Of a stretch of 5,801 nucleotides of DNA, positions 1-5,592 are shown piece after piece; position 1 is the stretch's first letter; each line of letters opens with the position of its first letter. Source of the DNA: Methanospirillum hungatei (lineage in GTDB: Archaea > Halobacteriota > Methanomicrobia > Methanomicrobiales > Methanospirillaceae); NCBI RefSeq assembly GCF_020216685.1, contig NZ_JAIWNS010000248.1:1-5801 (forward strand), in the 5' to 3' direction. The translations under genes and the position numbers were made by a program. The notes beneath the pieces are model-generated. The model made no database searches and was not told where the DNA came from. It worked only from the letters and a program-made list of their open reading frames with translations.

Positions 1-74
1 TACTCACCCGGTGGTTTATTCAGGTAATTATGCACATGATAGTCAATTCGGGTTCTTCTGATGTTTTGAAATAT

Positions 75-92
75 CTATCGTTGCCTATCGTT
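75..92. repeat. Tandem 8-bp repeat CTATCGTT, 10-bp period
   Basis: CTATCGTT occurs at 75-82 and again at 85-92, separated by GC. A 10-bp period is close to one helical turn, so both copies would lie on the same face of the DNA. They lie just upstream of the paired palindromes before the DUF4143 ATPase gene and could be part of the same control region, but two short copies may be chance. Confidence 0.4.
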
Positions 93-104
93 AAATTAGA
101 AAAA

Positions 105-121
105 TGTGTATGTACTACACA
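105..121. promoter_or_regulatory. Operator-like palindrome 1 (upstream of TATA)
   Basis: The arms TGTGTA (105-110) and TACACA (116-121) are exact reverse complements around a 5-base spacer. The left arm is preceded by an A-run, as in palindrome 2, whose arms differ by one base (TGTGCA/TGCACA). The centres of the two palindromes are 32 bp apart, about three helical turns, and lie on either side of the TATA box. This suggests binding of a dimeric regulator. No regulator gene is identified in the window. Confidence 0.45.
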
Positions 122-128
122 AAATAAG

Positions 129-137
129 TTATAAAAA
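129..137 (+). promoter_or_regulatory. TATA box of the DUF4143 ATPase gene
   Basis: TTATAAAAA is the best archaeal TATA-box match before the ATPase gene. A start site about 25 bases downstream would fall near 158-162, leaving a leader of roughly 25 nt before the ATG at 186. A weaker AT-rich match at 155-164 would instead put the transcript start on the ATG itself. No strong Shine-Dalgarno is present; GATGA at 177-181 is at best a weak one. Confidence 0.5.
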
Positions 138-152
138 TGTGCACATTGCACA
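138..152. promoter_or_regulatory. Operator-like palindrome 2 (downstream of TATA)
   Basis: TGTGCA (138-143) and TGCACA (147-152) are exact reverse complements around the spacer CAT. The site directly abuts the TATA box and would lie between it and the predicted transcription start, a position where a bound protein would block polymerase or TFB. It resembles palindrome 1 at 105-121 in arm sequence and in the preceding A-run. Confidence 0.5.
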
Positions 153-185
153 CATAGTAAATACCTTAAGAACAAAGATGAATGT

Positions 186-1511
186 ATGAAGCGACTTATT
201 TACGATTCTTTACTTATATGGAAAGAAAGTACAGATCGTAAACCGTTGATTATTGAAGGAATTCGCCAGTGTGGGAAAACCTGGATCTTAAAGCATTTTG
301 GCGAGACGGAGTTCAAAGATGTCGCTTATTTCAACTTCGAATATGATGATCAGGTGCAAAATATCTTTGAAGGGGATCTGAATGTCTCAAGAATTATAAA
401 AGATCTTGGGATTATGAGGAATATATCCATTCAGCCTGGAAAAACACTTCTCATTTTAGATGAAATTCAGATATCTCCACGAGCAATAACTTCTCTTAAA
501 TATTTCTGCGAAAATCTGCCTGAACTTCATGTTGTTGCTGCCGGCTCCCTTCTTGGAGTAGCTCTGGCACAGATGGGGAATCTGGTCTCATTTCCAGTCG
601 GGAAGGTCCAGATGCTTAAGATGTATCCTCTCAATTTTCCGGAGTTTCTCATGGCAAAGGATGGAGAACTCCTGTATGAATATCTGAAAAAAGTTTCCCC
701 TGATGAAACGTTATCGGCGGTCTTTACCAGTAAACTGGAAGAGGCATATCGTGAATATCTGATAACGGGAGGTCTGCCGGAGGTCGTAAGTTCATGGATA
801 AAAAACCACGACATTAGGATTATTGAAGCAATTCAAAGCGATATCATAAGTAATTATGAAAAAGATTTTGTGAAATATGCACCTGTGTCTGAATTTCCAA
901 AACTGTCTTTGATTTGGAAGGCAATACCTGCACAGCTTGCAAAGGAGAATCAAAAATTTCTATTTGCTCATGTAAAGCAGGGAATGCGTGCACGTGATCT
1001 GGAAGATTCTCTGGAGTGGCTGATATCTGCCGGACTCATCTATAAAGTTGAAAAGATTGAGAGGCCCTACATTCCAATTACAACATATAGTGATGTTACA
1101 AACTTTAAGATCTATCTCTCTGATGTAGGATTATTACGGAGGATGAGTAAATTTCCGGCTGATGTCGTTTTTGACACCTCTTCGCTTACCGCCGACATAC
1201 GGGGGATTCTTTCGGAAAATTTTGTGTTGACAGAATTGATATCAAACGGGTTTCAAAACCCATATTTCTGGAAATCCGGTGGAATTGCAGAGGTTGATTA
1301 TATTATTCAGGAAGATGTTGATGTCATTCCAATCGAAGTGAAATCATCAGGAAGAATCCGTTCCAGAAGCCTGGCAGAATACAGAAAAAAATACAACCCG
1401 CGTATTGCAGTTCGAACCAGTCTCCGGAATATTGCCCGGCATTCTGATGAACAAGGTGAGGTTTTGGAGATTCCGCTCTACCTCATCTGGAGATTGAAGG
1501 CATATCTCTGA
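186..1511 (+). CDS. DUF4143-family AAA ATPase with PD-(D/E)XK-like C-terminal domain
   Basis: This is a full-length 441-residue protein of the AAA_14/DUF4143 family, cytosolic ATPases common in many copies in archaea and bacteria; their cellular role is poorly defined. The N-terminal ATPase domain shows Walker A GIRQCGKT (residues 25-32), Walker B LLILDEIQ (88-95) and the AAGS motif (118-121). Family signatures PVGKVQMLKMYPLNFPEF (137-154) and ITGGLPEV (193-200) follow. A winged-helix-like middle region ends at LSDVGLL (311-317). The C-terminal domain has SENFVLTEL (343-351), EVDY (369-372) and IEVKSS (383-388), placing D371, E384 and K386 as a PD-(D/E)XK-type set. All key ATPase residues are present, so it looks intact. 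The ATG at 186 is chosen because the nearby ATGs at 178 and 182 are out of frame and the usual family N-terminus starts here. It is a single gene facing a convergent neighbour, with paired palindromes at its promoter suggesting regulation. The family call is firm; substrate and role are unknown. Confidence 0.93.
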   Translation: MKRLIYDSLLIWKESTDRKPLIIEGIRQCGKTWILKHFGETEFKDVAYFNFEYDDQVQNIFEGDLNVSRIIKDLGIMRNISIQPGKTLLILDEIQISPRAITSLKYFCENLPELHVVAAGSLLGVALAQMGNLVSFPVGKVQMLKMYPLNFPEFLMAKDGELLYEYLKKVSPDETLSAVFTSKLEEAYREYLITGGLPEVVSSWIKNHDIRIIEAIQSDIISNYEKDFVKYAPVSEFPKLSLIWKAIPAQLAKENQKFLFAHVKQGMRARDLEDSLEWLISAGLIYKVEKIERPYIPITTYSDVTNFKIYLSDVGLLRRMSKFPADVVFDTSSLTADIRGILSENFVLTELISNGFQNPYFWKSGGIAEVDYIIQEDVDVIPIEVKSSGRIRSRSLAEYRKKYNPRIAVRTSLRNIARHSDEQGEVLEIPLYLIWRLKAYL

Positions 1512-1791
1512 ATTTAATTGAAATGACTTGATGTTTGTACCCGGTTTTTCAATAAATTCTCTGACTCACAATCAGTGTGTGACAATAAAGGCGCCTGATG
1601 AGTGACTGGATTATCTCTTTATTTAAGAATTCTCTCTATAAAATCATGTTCGATGGAAACATATTCATTCAATTTTGTGATCTTTATGTGTAGCATTCGT
1701 TAGAAAAATGTGATAATTTTTACCTGGATCTTTTTTTCTCGATCTCTATCATAAGAATAACCAAGAGGCAAACCGCAGAACTCGACTTCGT
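1512..1791. other. Convergent intergenic region without a gene
   Basis: These 280 bases lie between the stop codons of the DUF4143 ATPase (+) and the alpha/beta hydrolase (-). They are AT-rich and no convincing small gene was found on either strand. They contain a T5 tract at 1545-1549, an A/T inverted repeat at 1704-1721, a T7 tract at 1731-1737 and a second copy of the 13-mer TTAGAAAAATGTG (1700-1712), which also occurs upstream of the ATPase (96-108). Confidence 0.7.
1704..1737. terminator. Probable bidirectional oligo-T terminator region
   Basis: AAAAAT (1704-1709) and ATTTTT (1716-1721) form an inverted repeat around a 6-base loop and give T-runs on both strands. A T7 tract follows on the plus strand at 1731-1737. 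Archaeal polymerase commonly stops at such T-runs, and the position between two convergent genes fits. The T5 tract at 1545-1549, about 34 bases after the ATPase stop, may be an earlier stop site for that gene. Confidence 0.4.
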
Positions 1792-2826
1792 TCAGTTTAA
1801 TACCCTCCCTTCTAAAAATTCTCCAATTATCCCTGCTATCTCTTCAGGCTCAACAAAGATCATCCCATGCCCCTGACCTTCCCTGATAACGAGTGTTGCA
1901 TTCGGGATAGCATCGGCAATGATCACAGCATTCTCCGGAGGGATGACAAGATCCTGATCTCCGGTGATGACAAGTGTCCTGCATTGGATCGAAGGGAGAT
2001 CGGGATACACTCCTTTCCATGAGAGGAAGGATTCATACTGCTCCTTTACTGCTCCAGGATCAGCAACTTCCCCATAATCCACAAACCAGGTAGAGGGGTC
2101 CGGATGACTGGTGCGGAACTCCTCAGTTAGGAGAAGTCTTCCTGCCCGGTCAAGATACTTTTCCGGGCTATTGAATGTCTTCCCCATCTCTTCTATCACC
2201 CAAGGGTCGGCTGGCACTTTTTTTGTACCACCGCAATCGGTACTGATGAGAACAAGATGGTTTACTGAAACAGGATATGTTTTCGCATATTCAAGAGCAA
2301 TCATTCCACCCATTGAGTATCCGACGATATCAACCGGGAGAACAGAACAATTGCGATTTTCGTACTTCACCGGTTCATTAGTACTCAATCCATTATCAGT
2401 ACTGCCACATCGATCATTCCCTCCCGCCAGTTGAGTTATCACCTCATGCAAATCCATGGCTCCCTGTGAAATAGAAAAAGGAATCTCCGGGTTATGAACT
2501 CCGGATACTCCGCGATGGTTATAAACGATAACGGTATGGTTTTGTGCAAGGTTCTCTATCATCTTGTGCGGCCATTCATCGATAGTCATCCCTAACCCCA
2601 GGACAAAGAAAACAAGGGGACCTTGTCCATGGATAGCATACCGAAGGGGAATACCGTCCCTGGTGATAATAAATGATGAATTCTTCTCTTCTGTCGAGAC
2701 ATGTTTCTGAACCTGGTTTACTTTTGTACCAGGTTCCTGTACTTTGTTGTTATCGATACACCCAGTCATACAGATGAAGATGATGCATACCGCAATAAAA
2801 ATGATATCGGTGAGAGTTGTTTGCAT
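1792..2826 (-). CDS. Predicted lipoprotein alpha/beta-fold hydrolase
   Basis: This 344-residue protein is an alpha/beta-hydrolase (esterase, lipase or peroxidase-like subfamily; substrate not predictable). A hydrophobic leader ends in the lipobox MTGC, so Cys23 is the likely lipidated residue, followed by a polar linker to about residue 50. This puts the enzyme on the outer face of the membrane. The fold begins with ITRDGIPLRYAIHGQGP (54-70), LGLGM (76-80) supplies the oxyanion loop and YNHRGVSG (102-109) follows. The catalytic set appears complete: Ser171 in GYSMGG, Asp292 in GDQDLVIP (Asp290 is less likely) and His320 in GQGHGM. A hydrophilic stretch at about 135-163, with Cys140 and Cys160, lengthens the region just before the nucleophile strand compared with typical relatives. 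No Shine-Dalgarno precedes the ATG, but an AT-rich TATA-like box lies about 26 bases upstream, so the transcript may be leaderless. The gene lies downstream of the secreted C39-like protein on the same strand, with 149 bases and a likely terminator between them. Confidence 0.92.
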   Translation of the reverse strand: MQTTLTDIIFIAVCIIFICMTGCIDNNKVQEPGTKVNQVQKHVSTEEKNSSFIITRDGIPLRYAIHGQGPLVFFVLGLGMTIDEWPHKMIENLAQNHTVIVYNHRGVSGVHNPEIPFSISQGAMDLHEVITQLAGGNDRCGSTDNGLSTNEPVKYENRNCSVLPVDIVGYSMGGMIALEYAKTYPVSVNHLVLISTDCGGTKKVPADPWVIEEMGKTFNSPEKYLDRAGRLLLTEEFRTSHPDPSTWFVDYGEVADPGAVKEQYESFLSWKGVYPDLPSIQCRTLVITGDQDLVIPPENAVIIADAIPNATLVIREGQGHGMIFVEPEEIAGIIGEFLEGRVLN

Positions 2827-2847
2827 GGTGAGCTATCAAACATAGGA

Positions 2848-2857
2848 ATTATTTATT
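2848..2857 (-). promoter_or_regulatory. TATA-like box of the alpha/beta hydrolase gene
   Basis: On the minus strand this reads AATAAATAAT, centred about 26 bases before the ATG at 2826. At normal archaeal spacing, transcription would start at or next to the start codon. This agrees with the absence of a Shine-Dalgarno. The surrounding DNA is AT-rich, so the match is not strong on its own. Confidence 0.4.
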
Positions 2858-2863
2858 GGTTCT

Positions 2864-2929
2864 TCTGAAGGGCAAAAAATGATAATTTAAATTTTCAAAA
2901 GATAGGATCTAGCCGGTCAGCCCTTCAGA
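2864..2929. repeat. 10-bp perfect inverted repeat, 46-base spacer
   Basis: TCTGAAGGGC (2864-2873) and GCCCTTCAGA (2920-2929) are exact reverse complements, and two further bases pair beyond one mismatch. The spacer is AT-rich on the hydrolase-proximal side. The repeat lies in the gap between the secreted protein's stop and the hydrolase promoter. It could form a stem in the 3' tail of the upstream transcript or be a paired protein-binding site; neither is established. Confidence 0.5.
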
Positions 2930-2950
2930 TGATTTCCTCTGACAGAGTAG

Positions 2951-2964
2951 AAAATCCAAAAAAA
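2951..2964 (-). terminator. Oligo-T terminator of the secreted C39-like protein gene
   Basis: On the minus strand a T7 run (2964-2958) and then TTTT (2954-2951) begin about 12 bases after the TAA at 2976-2978. Oligo-T tracts of this kind are the usual intrinsic termination signal in archaea. It separates this gene from the hydrolase gene downstream. Confidence 0.55.
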
Positions 2965-2975
2965 TTTTTAGGTTT

Positions 2976-5456
2976 TTATCGGAGTTTCCCTTTAATGGGA
3001 TACTGAATATTATCATTACTTACTTTTCCCTTCACGTTTACGGTTACATTCCACAGTCCTGGTCTGCATGATTCAGGTATCATAAATGTCCCGGTTAGAG
3101 TCCCTTTGACCAGTTCACCAATAGCGGTGATGTTCTTCTCACCTGGGTGTGAAAGGTTTACAATCGCCCCGTTCTCAAAGTTCTCTCCATAGACTACAAA
3201 TCCGCTCCCCTTTCCAGGTGCTGCAAATGACATGACAACTGAGTGTACGACCGGGAACGGACCGGATGGCAGCACGATGAACTGAACATTATCATTACTG
3301 AAAAGACCGCTTTGGTTCACAGTCACATTCCAGGGTCCGGGCAGAGCATCATCGGGGATAGTGATGGTCCCGGTCAGGTTTCCTTCTGAGAGATTTCCGG
3401 TTGATGTAATGTTTCCCTGTTCTGGATGGGAGAGGTTTACCAGAGCACCATCTTTAAAGTTCTCTCCCTGAAGAAGATAATCGGTTGATTCACCCTGCAG
3501 TCCTGAATCAGGAGTGATATTATGAACAACCGGCACATGAATCGGACTGTCCGTAATGGTGAACTGGATGTCATCATTACTATAGAGTCCGTTCTGATTC
3601 ACTGAAACATTCCATGGTCCGGTGAGAGCATCTGATGGTATTTTGAAGGATCCGAAGAGTCCTGGTCCGGGAATGTATGCATATGATGTGATATTTTCCT
3701 CACCGTCATGGGTCAGGTTGACTATTGCGCCATAGAGCAGATGTTCACCGGTAATTGAATAGATGACCTCCGTTCCTTTTTCTCCATTATCCGGATGTAT
3801 CAAGGTTACAACCGGAGTATCTGTGGGTGCCGGAGTAATGGTAAAGAGGATGTTATCAGTACTAACCTGTCCATTCTGATTTACTGATACATTCCATGGT
3901 CCGGTGAGAGTATTTACCGGGAGGTAAAATGTTCCGGTCAGGGTTTCATCCTTTAGGGTTCCGATTGATGCAATAGTGGTTTGTCCTTCCCTGGAAAGAT
4001 TGACCCATGCACCATTCATAAGATTGGATCCGATAATGGTATAGTTCACAGCAAATCCTGCCTGACCTGATTCAGGTGTAATTCCGGTCACTACTGGAAC
4101 CGGAACTGGTGGGGCGGTGATGGTAAAGAGTATGTCATCGTTACTATATCGCCCGTTCTGGTTCACTGATACATTCCATGATCCGAGAGTGGCATCAGGT
4201 GGAATTGTGAAAGTCCCGGTCAGGTCCTTGCCGTTTAGGGAACCGATTGAGGTGATGTTTGTCTCGTCGGTTTTGGTAAGATTTATGATTGCTCCATTCA
4301 GGAAATTTGTTCCGGTTATTGTATAGAGAATCTCAGAGCCGGCCTCTCCGGAATCCGGGGTGATGGATGAAACAATCGGAGCAGGCTCAGGAGTCGGTGT
4401 TGGGGTTGGCGTCGGGGTTGGTGCAGGATTGAGATGAATGACTCCCACAGCGTAATGTTGCATTCCTTCATACGACCCTCCCCAGGTCATGGTATGTTTG
4501 TTATAATCCCAGGTGTTATGGATAATAATCTGGTCAGTTCCGGTGTATCCGACACCAAGCATGGTATGCCCCCGAACTTGAATTAAAACCGGATATCCTG
4601 CGTCAATCTCTGCCTTATACTGGTCATAGGTGAATCCATTCGTGTTTCCATTGTATCCATAGATCAACTGGTTATAATTCAATGAATGCTGACCATCATT
4701 TGCGACAGAATATCCCCGGGACTCAACAAATAATTTCATTCCATGCATACCATCCCGCTGGGTATCATCATGTGTAGTGTAATCATACAGCGGAAATCCC
4801 TCTGGGTCCGTCCAGATCCAGGTACCCCCGTCGGTTGATTGATATTTATTGTACATACTGGTTCCCATAAAATCGCCTAACGAATCCTGTGGGGTGTGTT
4901 CAGTCCAGGAGCCAAAATATGGGTCAATATTAGAGCCATAAGCATGATAGTAATCATCTTTATGGCCCTTTGTTGTTCGGCCGTCAAGTCCGTTCTGGGA
5001 AGCAGTAAGAGGGCACTGGCCATTTCCTTCAAATGAAGGTCCCCATACAGCATTCGTCAGGGGAAAAACCCCTCCGTTTGTCGGACCGGTATACATATTT
5101 GGATACCCGTTCCGGTCCAGATATCCAAATAGCATGGTTGCAGATGTCGGGGCACATCCATATGACCAGGACATTGCAGGAACCTCATTTTTGTCTAAAT
5201 ATTGTGCTGAAACGTCATTCAGATCAGCGAGGTTTTTGTTCGGATCCCAGTTTTCAGGAGGTAGCCCAGGACCAATGAGCCGGCCTTCAATAACCCTGCC
5301 ATCTTCATAGGACAGAAGTTTGAGCGTCGAATCATTTGCGTCAGATACCTCAACCAGATTAGGTTCGGCTAATACTCCAATGGTACAGATACCCATCAAG
5401 AACAATACAAAAACCAGAAAATACCTGGTAAAAGTAAAAAAAGGGTGACCGTTCAT
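2976..5456 (-). CDS. Secreted C39-like cysteine peptidase with five IPT/TIG-like repeats
   Basis: This is a complete 826-residue exported protein. A hydrophobic signal peptide (about 11-30) has a cleavage site after VLA (28-30). Residues about 83-342 resemble the peptidase C39-like (C39_2, papain-fold) domain: Cys101 in SYGCAPTSATM, His297 in RGHTMLGVGY and Asn314 or Asp317 in IIHNTWDYNK. The Gln that often precedes the Cys is not obvious, so activity is likely but not certain. A Thr-Pro linker (344-360) joins it to five beta-sandwich-like repeats of 87-97 residues (361-447, 448-541, 542-635, 636-729, 730-826). Most open with a version of ITPDSG, have an NGA-NL core and end WNVSVNQNG...SND..FTIT. 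Many NXS/T sequons suggest heavy N-glycosylation at the cell surface. No C-terminal membrane anchor is visible, so it is either released or held non-covalently. The ATG at 5456 gives a proper signal peptide; no Shine-Dalgarno is seen. The repeats may serve adhesion or display of the enzyme (inference). Confidence 0.92.
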   Translation of the reverse strand: MNGHPFFTFTRYFLVFVLFLMGICTIGVLAEPNLVEVSDANDSTLKLLSYEDGRVIEGRLIGPGLPPENWDPNKNLADLNDVSAQYLDKNEVPAMSWSYGCAPTSATMLFGYLDRNGYPNMYTGPTNGGVFPLTNAVWGPSFEGNGQCPLTASQNGLDGRTTKGHKDDYYHAYGSNIDPYFGSWTEHTPQDSLGDFMGTSMYNKYQSTDGGTWIWTDPEGFPLYDYTTHDDTQRDGMHGMKLFVESRGYSVANDGQHSLNYNQLIYGYNGNTNGFTYDQYKAEIDAGYPVLIQVRGHTMLGVGYTGTDQIIIHNTWDYNKHTMTWGGSYEGMQHYAVGVIHLNPAPTPTPTPTPTPEPAPIVSSITPDSGEAGSEILYTITGTNFLNGAIINLTKTDETNITSIGSLNGKDLTGTFTIPPDATLGSWNVSVNQNGRYSNDDILFTITAPPVPVPVVTGITPESGQAGFAVNYTIIGSNLMNGAWVNLSREGQTTIASIGTLKDETLTGTFYLPVNTLTGPWNVSVNQNGQVSTDNILFTITPAPTDTPVVTLIHPDNGEKGTEVIYSITGEHLLYGAIVNLTHDGEENITSYAYIPGPGLFGSFKIPSDALTGPWNVSVNQNGLYSNDDIQFTITDSPIHVPVVHNITPDSGLQGESTDYLLQGENFKDGALVNLSHPEQGNITSTGNLSEGNLTGTITIPDDALPGPWNVTVNQSGLFSNDNVQFIVLPSGPFPVVHSVVMSFAAPGKGSGFVVYGENFENGAIVNLSHPGEKNITAIGELVKGTLTGTFMIPESCRPGLWNVTVNVKGKVSNDNIQYPIKGKLR
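2979..4376 (-). repeat. Five-unit intragenic IPT/TIG-like repeat array
   Basis: The units lie at 4116-4376, 3834-4115, 3552-3833, 3270-3551 and 2979-3269, in translation order. Equivalent bases in units 1-4 are exactly 282 bp (94 codons) apart, judged from the ACATTC core of the WNVSV-coding stretch. Unit 5 is shifted by one codon. Units 2 and 3 share an identical 22-base run (3889-3910 and 3607-3628), which suggests recent duplication or gene conversion. Unit 5 has lost the ITPDSG opening (it reads SVVMSFAAPG) and is the most diverged. Confidence 0.85.
4377..4427 (-). repeat. Thr-Pro linker coding repeat
   Basis: This stretch encodes residues 344-360, with five consecutive Thr-Pro pairs, between the C39-like domain and the first IPT/TIG-like repeat. 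Such linkers are extended and flexible and are common in exported methanogen proteins. The low-complexity DNA (repeats of a GGTGT/GGGTT type on the plus strand) is prone to length change by slippage. Confidence 0.75.
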
Positions 5457-5478
5457 AATGCATATTATTATTTCAAGA

Positions 5479-5486
5479 ATATATTA
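5479..5486 (-). promoter_or_regulatory. TATA box of the secreted C39-like protein gene
   Basis: On the minus strand this reads TAATATAT, preceded by an A-run that could serve as the BRE. Its centre is about 26 bases before the ATG at 5456, so the predicted transcript starts at or within a few bases of the start codon. The lack of a Shine-Dalgarno fits a leaderless or nearly leaderless mRNA. Confidence 0.45.
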
Positions 5487-5525
5487 TTTTTTGAATTCAA
5501 AAAGGAAATAGAGATGTGCGAATCA

Positions 5526-5536
5526 TATGATAAAAA
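5526..5536 (+). promoter_or_regulatory. Possible TATA box of the Rpn-like gene
   Basis: TATGATAAAAA lies upstream of the rightmost gene. Normal spacing would start the transcript near 5558, giving a leader of about 35 nt that contains the GGTG at 5584-5587. A second candidate, AAAAATATA at 5571-5579, would start transcription near 5602, downstream of the ATT codon discussed for this gene. The two cannot be told apart from sequence. Confidence 0.3.
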
Positions 5537-5592
5537 TCAATATCTCCACATAACCTGAAATTATTTCAGCAAAAATATACCGGGGTGCTGGA

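Noticed and set aside
2..61. Possible 3' end of an upstream plus-strand gene (frame ending FGFF and TGA at 59-61)
   Set aside because: Only 19 codons are visible and the sequence is not recognised. Other frames are also open here, so it cannot be supported.
1..74. Minus-strand frame reading RTRIDYHVHNYLNKPPGE, reminiscent of a PHP-domain N-terminus (H-x-H)
   Set aside because: It is open from a TAG (75-77) to the window edge but is only about 25 codons long and has no ATG start. The plus-strand frame in the same place is equally plausible. It deserves a look once the sequence to the left is available.
1703..1806. Minus-strand frame after the hydrolase stop, reading NEVEFCGLPLGYSYDRDR and ending in TAA
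   Set aside because: It has protein-like codons, but is about 30 codons long, has no start codon and does not extend the hydrolase family's normal C-terminus. I treat it as a chance open frame.
2111..2434. Plus-strand 107-codon ORF inside the hydrolase gene
   Set aside because: It is antisense to a well-supported gene with intact catalytic motifs and has no recognisable protein features.
2979..4376. Regular 282-bp repeats considered as a CRISPR or satellite array
   Set aside because: The units are diverged, codon-aligned and encode a continuous beta-rich domain array, so they are protein repeats.
5033..5278. Plus-strand 81-codon ORF within the C39-like gene
   Set aside because: It is antisense to the signal peptide and catalytic region of the secreted protein and resembles no known protein.
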